Positions 15,345 to 22,856 of a stretch of 27,995 bases of DNA are shown here, in pieces (the stretch's first letter is position 1; each line of letters starts with the position of its first letter). Source of the stretch: CAWELS01 sp964468205 (lineage in GTDB: Bacteria; Acidobacteriota; Terriglobia; Bryobacterales; Bryobacteraceae); assembly GCA_964468205.1 (NCBI GenBank), contig CAYXVG010000073.1, positions 1 to 27,995 on the forward strand, read 5' to 3'. A program made the translations under genes and the position numbers. A model generated the notes under the pieces. That model searched no databases. It was not told where the DNA came from and saw nothing but the letters and a program-made list of their open reading frames with translations.

Positions 15345-16685
15345 TTGCAGCGGCTCATATTGTTTGGCCTGATCTTTGGGTTGACGGCCAGTTACGGCCA
15401 ATATTCGACCGCGGATTCGGGAGGATACAAGGGCCCGGCGGTGTTGACTGGAGCCGGGTATCCTACTGGCCGGTACTTGGGCCAGCCGATGCAGTTTCAA
15501 TGGCACGCCGGGGCCCGGGCGATCTATTCGACCGATGTGACGCCCGCCACCGTCGACGCGGATGGAAACCTCATCAAGTTCTCCAGTGCCGGGGCGTTGA
15601 TCCACGCCGGCGGCTCGGGGGTGAGGCACGGGCGGCATTCCACGTTTGCGGCGGATATCCTAGCTGGCTACCGCTATCACAACCGGAATGTGGGCCGGGA
15701 CGAAGACGGCTTGGACTTTGGCGGCAGCCTCGGTTATTCACGCCAAATCGATGCCCGGAACGCCTTTGAGATTGGCGCGGTAGCCAGGAGCTACGAATTT
15801 TCATCGGGGGGCACATACACTCCGACGGTGGAAATCCCGATCGAGGGGGTGGAAGATCCGGCTGAGAGCGCTTTCGACAGCCGCACGACGTCGGCGGGAG
15901 TGAGCGGAGGGTGGAGCCATTCGTTTACCCGGCGGTGGTCCTTCGTGGCCAAGGGATCCGCTTATATCACGGAGCGCGATTCGGACTCGTTGATCAGTTC
16001 GAGGGGTTGGAGGGCCGGAGGGTCCGCGATGTACCGGCTGAGCGAGAGTGCCAGCACCGGCGCCGGTTATGCATTCTCGAACTTCTACTCGCCCGGCGGG
16101 TTCGGCGAGACATGGACGCACGTGGTGTATTGGACGGTCAGAAAGCGATTCCAGAACCGGTGGTCGGTGAGCGCCAATGCGGGCGCGTTCTACTCCGAGT
16201 TCGACCGTGTGGCGGTGGTGCCACTGGATCCGGTTCTCGCAGCCATCGTGGGGCAAGCGACGGTTTTGGAGCCGTTTTCAGAAACCAGTACCGGCCCCTC
16301 GATCAGCTTGACGGCGTCCCGGGCGTTCCAGCGGTCCGGCTTGTCTTTCTACTACCGGCACGGCATCATGCCAGGCACCGCATTTTTTGTTTCGGGAGAG
16401 ACGGATGTGGCCGGAGCACAGTACTCCATCACGACCAGCAGGAAGGCAAACGTAGGATTTGGAGTGAATTGGAGTCGCGCTACCACGCCGGGTGACACCT
16501 TAACCCACGAGGGCTACGGGGCGCACGCCGGTTTCAGCTACCGGATCGGAGGCGGATTCCATTTCAGCGCGTCCGGCAGTTACTACAACCAGAACGTGAC
16601 GAGAGGGAACTTTAACCGGGACCGGGTGCTCGTCTCGGCCGGAATCGTGTTCGGTTCCGGGCCGCGGGCGGTCTCCCTGTTCTGA
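15345..16685 (+). CDS. Outer-membrane beta-barrel protein, function unknown
   Basis: Predicted outer-membrane barrel of 446 residues. A full AGGAGG (15335-15340) sits four bases before a TTG codon. Starting there gives an exact signal peptide (MQRLILFGLIFGLTASYGQ). Starting at the upstream in-frame TTG (15309) would put polar residues before the signal, so TTG 15345 is chosen. The mature protein is a series of amphipathic strands with alternating Gly/Ser/Thr and aromatics (SAGVSGGWSHSFTRRWSFVA, YGAHAGFSYRIGGGFHFSAS). It ends in a C-terminal strand that finishes in Phe (VSLF), which suits BAM recognition. No catalytic domain is visible. The response regulator starts seven bases after its stop, suggesting co-expression. 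Confidence 0.8.
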   Translation: MQRLILFGLIFGLTASYGQYSTADSGGYKGPAVLTGAGYPTGRYLGQPMQFQWHAGARAIYSTDVTPATVDADGNLIKFSSAGALIHAGGSGVRHGRHSTFAADILAGYRYHNRNVGRDEDGLDFGGSLGYSRQIDARNAFEIGAVARSYEFSSGGTYTPTVEIPIEGVEDPAESAFDSRTTSAGVSGGWSHSFTRRWSFVAKGSAYITERDSDSLISSRGWRAGGSAMYRLSESASTGAGYAFSNFYSPGGFGETWTHVVYWTVRKRFQNRWSVSANAGAFYSEFDRVAVVPLDPVLAAIVGQATVLEPFSETSTGPSISLTASRAFQRSGLSFYYRHGIMPGTAFFVSGETDVAGAQYSITTSRKANVGFGVNWSRATTPGDTLTHEGYGAHAGFSYRIGGGFHFSASGSYYNQNVTRGNFNRDRVLVSAGIVFGSGPRAVSLF

Positions 16686-16692
16686 AGGGCAA

Positions 16693-17070
16693 ATGAGCGA
16701 AACGGGAATGCCCGGCGCAAATCTTCTAATAGTTGACGACGAACCTACGCTGCTGCGGCTCATGGAGCGGTATCTGCGCCGGATGGGATACGAGGTGACG
16801 GCGTGCCAGTCCGGGAGAGCGGCGCTCTCGACATTCGGGGAAACCGGCGCCGATTTCGATGTGGTGATCACGGATCTCAGGCTGCCGGATGTGCCGGGAG
16901 GACAGCTACTCGCACGAATGCGAGAACAGATGCCGCACTTGCGGGCCATCGTCTGCAGTGGCGCAATTCCGAGGAACAGCGATTTGCAGGGGGCCGAGTT
17001 TCTGCAGAAGCCTTACTTGCCGCGGATGCTGGTTGATGCCATCGAGCGTTTGGTGGGGAAAGCCGGCTAA
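16693..17070 (+). CDS. Single-domain response regulator (CheY-like receiver)
   Basis: Stand-alone phosphoacceptor receiver domain of 125 residues with no output domain. The conserved residues are present: acidic pair Asp15-Asp16 (IVDDE), phosphoacceptor Asp61 (VVITDLRLP), switch Ser89 (IVCSGA) and Lys106 (FLQKPY). It starts seven bases after the beta-barrel gene, with GAAGGG about four bases upstream of the ATG, and probably shares its mRNA. No histidine kinase lies in the window. It may act in a phosphorelay or bind a target protein directly. The stop overlaps the stop of the convergent minus-strand gene by four bases. Confidence 0.9.
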   Translation: MSETGMPGANLLIVDDEPTLLRLMERYLRRMGYEVTACQSGRAALSTFGETGADFDVVITDLRLPDVPGGQLLARMREQMPHLRAIVCSGAIPRNSDLQGAEFLQKPYLPRMLVDAIERLVGKAG

Positions 17071-17630
17071 GCGTTGGAGAGCGCCGCCTGGAGCCGCTCA
17101 ACAAAGTTCACGCCTGACTCGGACCACAGCAGCTTCTTCTCCGAGGGAACTACCTCGTCGAGGTCGCCTACCAGGTGCAACAGGCTGCGAATGTTGTGCC
17201 GTACGGGGGCGAAGTTGGCAGAGAGTTCGGGCTGGGGCAGGAATTGCGAGTCGAGGCCGAACTCGATACGAATCTGCTCACCCAACTCGCTTGGGAAGAG
17301 CGGACCGTGACACAGGATGCTCACGGGCGCCGGGAGTATCTTCCAGTCTTCTTCAAACTGCCACAAGTCCCAGTAGGTTTCCACTTCAAAGGCGCAGTCG
17401 GCTTTGAGAAACCAGCGCGCGTCTTCGAGCAATTCGTCCAGTCCGGTCAGCGCCGCTATTTGCCTCTCAAAGAGCGGCGGCTCGGCGAGGTCGACCGCCC
17501 GAACCCTGGCTACGGCGTCTGGGCGCAAGCGGGAGGCCGGGAACTTTTGCAGGACATTCTGGAAGTGGCGCACCATGTTGTGTTCGGTGAAACCACGAAG
17601 CCAGTAGGAGAGATAGAGTTGATCGGCCAT
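17067..17630 (-). CDS. Conserved-looking cytoplasmic protein of unknown function
   Basis: A 187-residue soluble protein that I cannot assign to a named family. It is mixed alpha/beta with no signal peptide or TM helix, and it is rich in aromatic and acidic residues: SYWLRGFTEHNMVRHFQNVL at the start, FEVETYWDLWQFEEDWK in the middle, and IRIEFGLDSQFLPQ after it. The C-terminal part (VRHNIRSLLHLVGDLDEVVP, then WSESGVNFVERLQ) is helical. GC-rich third codon positions and a long uninterrupted frame support a real gene. The ATG at 17630 lacks a clear Shine-Dalgarno. It converges with the response regulator (four-base stop overlap) and lies 61 bases after the VirB10-like gene, so it may be second in that transcript. 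Confidence 0.72.
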   Translation of the reverse strand: MADQLYLSYWLRGFTEHNMVRHFQNVLQKFPASRLRPDAVARVRAVDLAEPPLFERQIAALTGLDELLEDARWFLKADCAFEVETYWDLWQFEEDWKILPAPVSILCHGPLFPSELGEQIRIEFGLDSQFLPQPELSANFAPVRHNIRSLLHLVGDLDEVVPSEKKLLWSESGVNFVERLQAALSNA

Positions 17631-17691
17631 GAAAACGGGCCCGGTGCAGGCTTATTTGCCAATTCTAGCGTGTTCTCGAATGCTGCCGTTG

Positions 17692-18594
17692 TCAGTAGAC
17701 CCGCTCGGTGATGGTAATTGCGCCGTTGAGGCGGAACGGGATCCGTGTTTCGGCTGGGAGAACAGCGCCGGGACCGCGAGTGGCAAGCACGGCTCCGGCG
17801 CCGGTGGCTCCGCCGATAGCAGCGCCGATGGCAGCTCCCGATCCGCCGCCCGCCAATCCGCCGATCAGGGCGCCGATGGACGCGGCGCCGCCGATTTTGG
17901 CGGCGTCCTTGCCCTTTTTCTTGCCGCCGGAAATCACGAAGGTTTCGGTTTCGATATCGACGATCTGCCCGTCAGAGGTGTGCAGGCGGATCAGCTTGAT
18001 GGCGAGATTGGAGGCGCCTTTGACTTTGCCCGCCCGTTTGGCTTCCACCACTCGGCCGTCCGCGCGTGCGTCGCGGTCCGCAATGATGAAACCGTCGACT
18101 ACCAAGGGCCGGTCGAGCGTGGAGACGAATTCATCGCCGGGGAAGTTTTTCTCGCTCGAGAGGTTCTCGGCCAAAATAACGTTGAAGACCTTGCCGGCGG
18201 GAATGGTCACCCGATTGGGCTCGGGTGGTGGCGGCGTTTCGGGTAGAGCGGCGAGGAGGAAACGCGGCGGCTCAGTGGCCGAAGCGGGCAAGTCGAACTT
18301 CGGCGGCAGCGGCAACTCGGCGGGCTCATCGAGGTGGATGACGGGCTGGAAGAAGAACGGCCGGGGGGCGGGCCGTCTGGCCGGTGGCGGGGCTTTTTCA
18401 GGAGCCGTTGCGGCGCGTGGTTTGGGAGCCGGCTGAGGTTCAGGCTCTGGTTCGATTTCGGGCTCTAACGGTAGCTCGGGAGCGGGCGGCGGGGTCACGC
18501 TCAAGTTAGGAACGGGCGGCGCGGGCCGGACGGCTACGTAGACTACACTCCCGGCCACAACTGCTCCGGCCAGGAAGGCGATAGCGGCTTTCAT
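17692..18594 (-). CDS. Membrane-anchored proline-rich protein with VirB10/TrbI-like domain and glycine zipper
   Basis: A 300-residue protein anchored by an N-terminal helix (MKAAIAFLAGAVVAGSVVYV). A long Pro/Glu/Ala-rich linker (about residues 24-130) could span the periplasm. The C-terminal region has the TrbI/VirB10-like pattern: VTIPAGKVFNVILAENLSSE, then FVSTLDRPLVVDGFIIADRD and GRVVEAKRAGKVKG. A glycine-zipper stretch follows (IGALIGGLAGGGSGAAIGAA, about 237-270), and the protein ends with VLPAETRIPFRL. No other type IV secretion genes are present, so a cell-envelope role is more likely than conjugation. GGAAGG lies three bases before the ATG at 18594. It diverges from dusB across a 115-base gap. 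Confidence 0.75.
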   Translation of the reverse strand: MKAAIAFLAGAVVAGSVVYVAVRPAPPVPNLSVTPPPAPELPLEPEIEPEPEPQPAPKPRAATAPEKAPPPARRPAPRPFFFQPVIHLDEPAELPLPPKFDLPASATEPPRFLLAALPETPPPPEPNRVTIPAGKVFNVILAENLSSEKNFPGDEFVSTLDRPLVVDGFIIADRDARADGRVVEAKRAGKVKGASNLAIKLIRLHTSDGQIVDIETETFVISGGKKKGKDAAKIGGAASIGALIGGLAGGGSGAAIGAAIGGATGAGAVLATRGPGAVLPAETRIPFRLNGAITITERVY

Positions 18595-18697
18595 GGTCCT
18601 TCCTTTCCGTCTTGATGAACGCGGGGGGACGGCAAACGGTTTCAGGAAGCTCCCGAAAATCGCCTGTAGGGCGGGGAGAGCGCGGGGCCGGGGCGGT

Positions 18698-18709
18698 TAG
18701 AATGTTGTT
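18698..18709 (+). promoter_or_regulatory. -10 box close to the dusB start (probable leaderless mRNA)
   Basis: TAGAAT at 18698-18703 ends six bases before the dusB ATG at 18710, so transcription from it would start at or beside the start codon. There is no Shine-Dalgarno sequence in the short space. No good -35 box is visible. Confidence 0.45.
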
Positions 18710-19723
18710 ATGAGTGTGTTTCCGGAGGGGTTTCAGATCCGGGATATTGCGGTGCAACCGGCCACCGTGCTGGCTCCGATGGCGGGCGTCACGGATACTG
18801 TCTTCCGGCGGCTGATTGGCGATCAAGGCGGCTGCGGCCTGCTGATGACCGAGTTCACGAGTTCCCACGGCGTGGTGGCGACGTCGAAAGCGCGAAAGCC
18901 GACGCGGACGTTCCAATACCTGGTATTCGACGAGGCCGAGCGGCCGATTTCGGCGCAGCTTTTCGGCGCAGATCCGGAGGTGATGGCGGAGGCGGCACGC
19001 TTCTGCGAGGACCAGGGCTTTGACATCGTCGATATCAATTTCGGCTGCCCGGTGAAGAAGGTGGTGCGGTGCAACGGCGGCTCGGGACTGTTGCGCGACA
19101 TGCCGCTGGTGGAGCGTCTGCTGCGGAAGGTCCGGGCGGCGATCAGCATCCCGCTAACGATTAAGATTCGCGCCGGCTGGAATGACCAAGAGTTGGTGCA
19201 CGTGGAGTTGGCGAGAATCGCCGAAGGCTGCGGCGTCGAGGCGCTGGCGCTGCACCCGAGGACGCGCGAGCAGGGCTACAGCGGCCGGGCCGACTGGACG
19301 CGCATCGCCGAAGTGAAGCGGGCGGTTTCGATTCCGGTGATCGGGAACGGCGACATCGTAACCCCGGAAGACGCGGAGCGGATGGTAGCCGAGACCGGTT
19401 GCGACGGCGTGATGATCGGGCGGGCCGCGGCGTCAAATCCGTGGATCTTTCGCCAGATGTCGGAGTATTTCGGTGGCCGGGAGTATTTCCAGCCGGGGGA
19501 TGCCGACCGGTACAAACTGATGCGGAAGTATTACGAAATGCTCGCCGAACGCGCGGAAGCGAACACGATCGGGAAGATGAAGCAGTTCGCCACCCTGTTT
19601 ACCCACGGCGTACGGAACGGCTCGCATTTACGGACGGCGATTCACCGCGCGAAGACGCCGGACGAGGTGCTGGGCATAGTGGATGAGTTCTTCGTAGGGC
19701 CGGTGGCGGCGGTGGTTTCGTGA
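18710..19723 (+). CDS. dusB: tRNA-dihydrouridine synthase
   Basis: FMN-dependent enzyme that reduces uridine to dihydrouridine in the tRNA D-loop using NADPH; 337 residues, typical of the family. The TIM-barrel FMN domain shows LAPMAGVTDTVFRRLI (residues 21-36), the substrate-loop catalytic Cys113 in INFGCPVKKV, the KIRAGW strand, and the FMN-phosphate motif near GVMIGRAAASNPWIF. A C-terminal helical tRNA-binding domain follows. DusB is the likely subgroup, judged from overall pattern rather than a tree. A TAGAAT box six bases before the ATG suggests a leaderless mRNA. The TGA overlaps the GTG start of rnhA (GTGA), so the pair is translationally coupled. Confidence 0.94.
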   Translation: MSVFPEGFQIRDIAVQPATVLAPMAGVTDTVFRRLIGDQGGCGLLMTEFTSSHGVVATSKARKPTRTFQYLVFDEAERPISAQLFGADPEVMAEAARFCEDQGFDIVDINFGCPVKKVVRCNGGSGLLRDMPLVERLLRKVRAAISIPLTIKIRAGWNDQELVHVELARIAEGCGVEALALHPRTREQGYSGRADWTRIAEVKRAVSIPVIGNGDIVTPEDAERMVAETGCDGVMIGRAAASNPWIFRQMSEYFGGREYFQPGDADRYKLMRKYYEMLAERAEANTIGKMKQFATLFTHGVRNGSHLRTAIHRAKTPDEVLGIVDEFFVGPVAAVVS

Positions 19724-20160
19724 AGAGAGTCCGGCTCATTACCGATGGGGCCTGTCTTGGGAATCCAGGCCCCGGCGGCTGGGCCTACGTGCTTCGCTAT
19801 GGCGAGCACAAACGCGAAGAGTCGGGCGGCGATCCCGAGACGACGAACAACCGGATGGAGTTGACCGCGGCGGTGCGGGGGCTGGCCGTGCTGCGCGAGC
19901 CCTGCGAAGTGGAGATCACCACGGATTCCAACTACCTCAAGAACGGAATCACGCGCTGGATCCACAATTGGAAACGCAACGGCTGGAGGACCTCCAGCAA
20001 GCAGCCGGTCCTGAACAGGGATTTGTGGACGCAGCTCGAAGAACAAGTGGAGCGGCACAAGACGGAGTGGAAGTGGACGAAGGGACACGCTTCCCACTCC
20101 GACAACAACCGCTGCGATGAACTGGCTAGCGCAGCCGCGCGCGCCGCCGCGCGGAGTTAA
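19720..20160 (+). CDS. rnhA: Ribonuclease HI
   Basis: Endonuclease that cleaves the RNA strand of RNA-DNA hybrids, removing R-loops and replication primers. The 146-residue protein aligns by eye with bacterial RNase HI. Catalytic carboxylates are Asp9 (ITDGAC), Glu47 (NRMELTA), Asp69 (TTDSNYL) and Asp133 (RCDELA), with His123 (KGHASH) in the active-site loop. The basic protrusion (WKRNGWRTSSKQPV, about 84-97) is present. It starts at GTG 19720, overlapping the dusB stop as GTGA, so translation is probably coupled to dusB. No separate promoter is needed. Confidence 0.96.
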   Translation: MKRVRLITDGACLGNPGPGGWAYVLRYGEHKREESGGDPETTNNRMELTAAVRGLAVLREPCEVEITTDSNYLKNGITRWIHNWKRNGWRTSSKQPVLNRDLWTQLEEQVERHKTEWKWTKGHASHSDNNRCDELASAAARAAARS

Positions 20161-20205
20161 GGCTTCACAAGCGCGGTGATTTCGCGGTCCGGCAAGCTTT
20201 CCAAC

Positions 20206-20433
20206 CTACTCCGCGCAGCCAATGCGATAGTCCGTCGGGAGGCGAAAGTGTGCGCGGAAGGCGGTGGTGAAGTATTGGGAGGAAGAGAAGCTCTAGGGGA
20301 GGGCGACTTCGGCAACGGTGGCGGACGGATCTTCATCGAGCCAGCGCGCGGCGGCTTCCGCCCGCAGTGGAGCGCAGGCATCGGCCTGGTGGGTTTGCTC
20401 GTGGCCGCGGAAGATGAGGACAGCCCCGCTCAT
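20206..20433 (-). pseudogene. Remnant of an AraC-family HTH regulator with in-frame stop
   Basis: Read on the minus strand from ATG 20433, the frame gives a typical second half of an AraC/XylS DNA-binding domain: LRAEAAARWLDEDPSATVAE and VALP, then TAG, then SFSSSQYFTTAFRAHFRLPT and DYR, ending at TAG (20206-20208). In intact family members the broken site reads close to ALGFSSSQYFTTAFRRHFG, so the TAG replaces the glycine-region codon of the turn before the recognition helix. There is no upstream effector domain. The fragment sits between rnhA and the sulfatase cluster on the opposite strand, where a catabolic regulator might once have been. I regard it as a decayed gene fragment. The rest of 20161-20531 contains no other gene. 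Confidence 0.62.
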
Positions 20434-20448
20434 CGATATCCGCTATCG

Positions 20449-20506
20449 TTGAATTCTTTTCAATGAGCGAATCCGGACGACAGAGTCCACTGAAACAGCA
20501 TATATT
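20449..20506 (+). promoter_or_regulatory. AT-rich leader with a dyad and possible -10 of the sulfatase cluster
   Basis: A 5-bp dyad TTGAA-N5-TTCAA lies at 20449-20463, and TATATT, a possible -10, lies at 20501-20506. No convincing -35 box is found at the right distance. The first cluster gene begins at 20532 behind AGGAG (20521-20525). This is the most AT-rich stretch before the cluster and the likely promoter region. Confidence 0.35.
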
Positions 20507-20531
20507 GTTAATTCGAGGAAAGGAGAGATGG

Positions 20532-21359
20532 ATGGCGAAGATTGGATTGGGCGTGAACATGGAGTTTGTTCGCTCGGCGGATAAGTCTTTCGAATGGGGC
20601 GTGGAGAAAGCGGCGGCGCTGGGATACGAGTATGTGGAGCCGATGGTGCACTGGGGGCGCGAGTTGCTGAGCGAGGCGGGGTATTTCCACAGTGTCTCGA
20701 TGCTCGACGATCCGTATCGGGTGAAGCGCGCGTGCGAGAAGGCGGGGATCAAGCTGTCGGGGCTCTCGGCGCACACGCCGCTGTGCAAGCCCGAGATCAG
20801 TGTGGAGTACCTGAAGCAGGCGGTCCGGTTTGCGGCCGAGTGCGGGGCGCCGGTGGTGAACACCGATGAAGGCCCGAAGCCGGAATGGACGACCGCGGAG
20901 GAGGACCACGTGCTGATGCGGTACGTGCTGCAAGAGGCGGCCAGCGTGGCAGAGCCGCGCGGGATTCTAATCGGCCTGGAGCCGCACCAGCAGTACAGCA
21001 AGACGCCGGCTGGATTGGACAGGATCTACGGTTTGGTGGATTCGCCGGCCATCGGGTTGAACTTCGACACGGGAAACAGCTACCTCGGCGGCGAGGAGCC
21101 GATGAACTGGCTCGAACATTGCCTGGACCGCCTGGTGCATTTGCACGCGAAGGACATTTCGGTGCAGCAGTCGGATGCGGAGCGTGGGAAGGTGACTGGA
21201 ACGGCGGTGGGTTGTGCGTGCGGCGAAGGGGTGATTGACTGGACCCGGGCGATGCAGATTTGCCGGCGGTCCGAGCGTGACACGATCGTGTTCAGCGTGG
21301 AGTGCGGGACGATTGAAGAGGCGGAGCGGAGCATCCTGCATTTGCGCGAGGCATTGTAG
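20532..21359 (+). CDS. Sugar phosphate isomerase/epimerase-like TIM barrel (AP_endonuc_2)
   Basis: Predicted metal-dependent sugar isomerase, epimerase or related lyase of the xylose-isomerase-like TIM-barrel superfamily; 275 residues. Likely metal ligands at the barrel rim are Glu150 (LIGLEPH), Asp179 (LNFDTGN), His205 (VHLHAKD) and Glu257 (FSVECGT). The start is ATG 20532, seven bases after AGGAG at 20521-20525; in-frame upstream codons back to 20463 give an unlikely tail. There is no signal peptide, so it is cytoplasmic. The Gfo/Idh/MocA gene follows after 47 bases. Pairs of these two families act in oxidative sugar pathways, including 3-keto-sugar chemistry. The exact reaction is unassigned. 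Confidence 0.85.
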   Translation: MAKIGLGVNMEFVRSADKSFEWGVEKAAALGYEYVEPMVHWGRELLSEAGYFHSVSMLDDPYRVKRACEKAGIKLSGLSAHTPLCKPEISVEYLKQAVRFAAECGAPVVNTDEGPKPEWTTAEEDHVLMRYVLQEAASVAEPRGILIGLEPHQQYSKTPAGLDRIYGLVDSPAIGLNFDTGNSYLGGEEPMNWLEHCLDRLVHLHAKDISVQQSDAERGKVTGTAVGCACGEGVIDWTRAMQICRRSERDTIVFSVECGTIEEAERSILHLREAL

Positions 21360-21406
21360 ACGGCGGATATGCGGCCCGAGTGGCTGCAGCGATGAGGAGA
21401 TTGGAA

Positions 21407-22774
21407 ATGAAGAAGAGAGTGGATAGCCGGGCGAGCCGGCGGGATTTCCTGAAGAGTGTGGCGGCGGCCGGAGTGGCGCCGGCGATTGTGCCGTCTTCGG
21501 TGTTCGGAGCGAACGCACCGAGCGAGCGGGTGAACGTGGCGGCGTTCGGTGTCGGCGGCCGGGGGAGCCATGTCAACGGCGCCATTGTGGAGTTTGACGA
21601 CGTGCGTTACGTGGCGGTGTGCGACTGCTATGAGAGCCGCCGCGAGGAGAAGCGTAAAACGTGGAATGAACGCTACGGCGGCGACTACGTGAAGACATAC
21701 TCCGACCCGTGGGAGGTGATCGAGCGGAAGGACATCGATGCGATCGTGGTGGCCACGCCCGACCACTGGCACGTGCCGCTGGCGATCGCCGCGGCCAGGG
21801 CCGGGAAGGACATGTATGTCGAGAAGCCGTTAGGGGTGGCGATGGATTGGGCCTGGACGCTGCGGAAGGAATTGAAGAAGTCCGGGCGCGTCTTTCAGTA
21901 CGGCACGCAGCAGCGGTCGTCCCCGCAGTTCCGCTACGCCTGCGAATTGGTGCGGAACGGCTATATCGGCGAGTTGGAGCGGGTGGAGGCCTGGTGTCCG
22001 GACGCTTCCCAGCAGTGGGAGACGTTCGCGGGGAAGGATTCGCTGTCTGTTCCCCGTTATGGCTCGCTGCGACCGGTGGATCCGCCGCGGGATTTGGACT
22101 TCGATCTCTGGACGGGGCCGTCGCCCGAGCGCGCCTACACGGTGGATCGCTGCACGCCGTTCGGAACGTACCACATCTACGACTACGCGCTGGGCTTCAT
22201 AGCCGGATGGGGAGCGCATCCTCTCGACATCGTGCAGTGGGGGATGGATACGGACGATACCGGGCCTGTTTACTACGAGGGAACGGGCAACATCCCCAAG
22301 TACGGCCTCCTGGATACCACTGACGAGTGGGATATTCACTGCTACTATGCCAATGGCGTGACGCTGCGATTCTTTAATGACCGGGCCGCCCAGCCGGTGG
22401 TGATGCGTTACCGGAAACGGTGGACGAGCCACGGAACGACCTTCTTCGGCAGCGAAGGTTGGGTGAGCGTGGACCGGGGCGGCATCGAGGCCAGCAAAGC
22501 GGCGCTCTATAGTGTCGAGTTCGGTGGGAGCGACAAGCGGCTGTACCAGAGCAATCATCATCAGCGGAACTTCATCGACTGCGTGAAGAGCCGGTCAGAG
22601 ACGATCAGTCACTTTGAGGCGGCGCTTCGATCCGACACAATCAGTCACTTGAGCGATATCGTGGTACGTATGGGCCGGCCGCTTGAATGGGATCCGCAGA
22701 AGGAGCAGATCATCGGCGATCCGGCCGCGAGCAAGCTTCTAACGCGGCCCATGCGAAAGAAGTGGGCCGTCTAG
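21407..22774 (+). CDS. Gfo/Idh/MocA family oxidoreductase with Tat signal
   Basis: NAD(P)-dependent sugar or inositol dehydrogenase-type enzyme, 455 residues, predicted to be exported folded. The Tat motif SRRDFLK (residues 10-16) is followed by a hydrophobic h-region (SVAAAGVAPAIVP) and a signal-peptidase-like site after FGA. The Rossmann domain has GVGGRG (48-53), the TPDHWH stretch (117-122) and the conserved EKP (139-141). The C-terminal substrate domain includes WGAHPLDIVQWG. ATG 21407 has AGGAGA six bases upstream (21395-21400). An in-frame GTG at 21380 would add nine residues before the Tat region. Exported Gfo/Idh proteins are common beside sulfatases in Acidobacteria and Planctomycetes. 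The substrate is probably a sugar from the sulfated glycan handled by neighbours. Confidence 0.9.
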   Translation: MKKRVDSRASRRDFLKSVAAAGVAPAIVPSSVFGANAPSERVNVAAFGVGGRGSHVNGAIVEFDDVRYVAVCDCYESRREEKRKTWNERYGGDYVKTYSDPWEVIERKDIDAIVVATPDHWHVPLAIAAARAGKDMYVEKPLGVAMDWAWTLRKELKKSGRVFQYGTQQRSSPQFRYACELVRNGYIGELERVEAWCPDASQQWETFAGKDSLSVPRYGSLRPVDPPRDLDFDLWTGPSPERAYTVDRCTPFGTYHIYDYALGFIAGWGAHPLDIVQWGMDTDDTGPVYYEGTGNIPKYGLLDTTDEWDIHCYYANGVTLRFFNDRAAQPVVMRYRKRWTSHGTTFFGSEGWVSVDRGGIEASKAALYSVEFGGSDKRLYQSNHHQRNFIDCVKSRSETISHFEAALRSDTISHLSDIVVRMGRPLEWDPQKEQIIGDPAASKLLTRPMRKKWAV

Positions 22775-22856
22775 CGGGCTAGTGAACGGCAGGCTGAATA
22801 CCTGCCCTAAGAGCCGCAACCCGCTGCTCAAACGAAAACGAAAGGATGGGTACATT

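Noticed and set aside
17692..18594. Type IV secretion system locus suggested by the VirB10-like protein
   Set aside because: No VirB4, VirB8, VirB9 or relaxase genes are present, and the domain occurs in unrelated envelope proteins.
20176..20466. Plus-strand 96-codon frame between rnhA and the isomerase-like gene
   Set aside because: No start signal and no family resemblance; the opposite strand carries a recognisable AraC HTH remnant.
20333..21001. Minus-strand 222-codon frame overlapping the isomerase-like gene
   Set aside because: Most of it is antisense to a gene with clear metal-ligand motifs and a good ribosome binding site.
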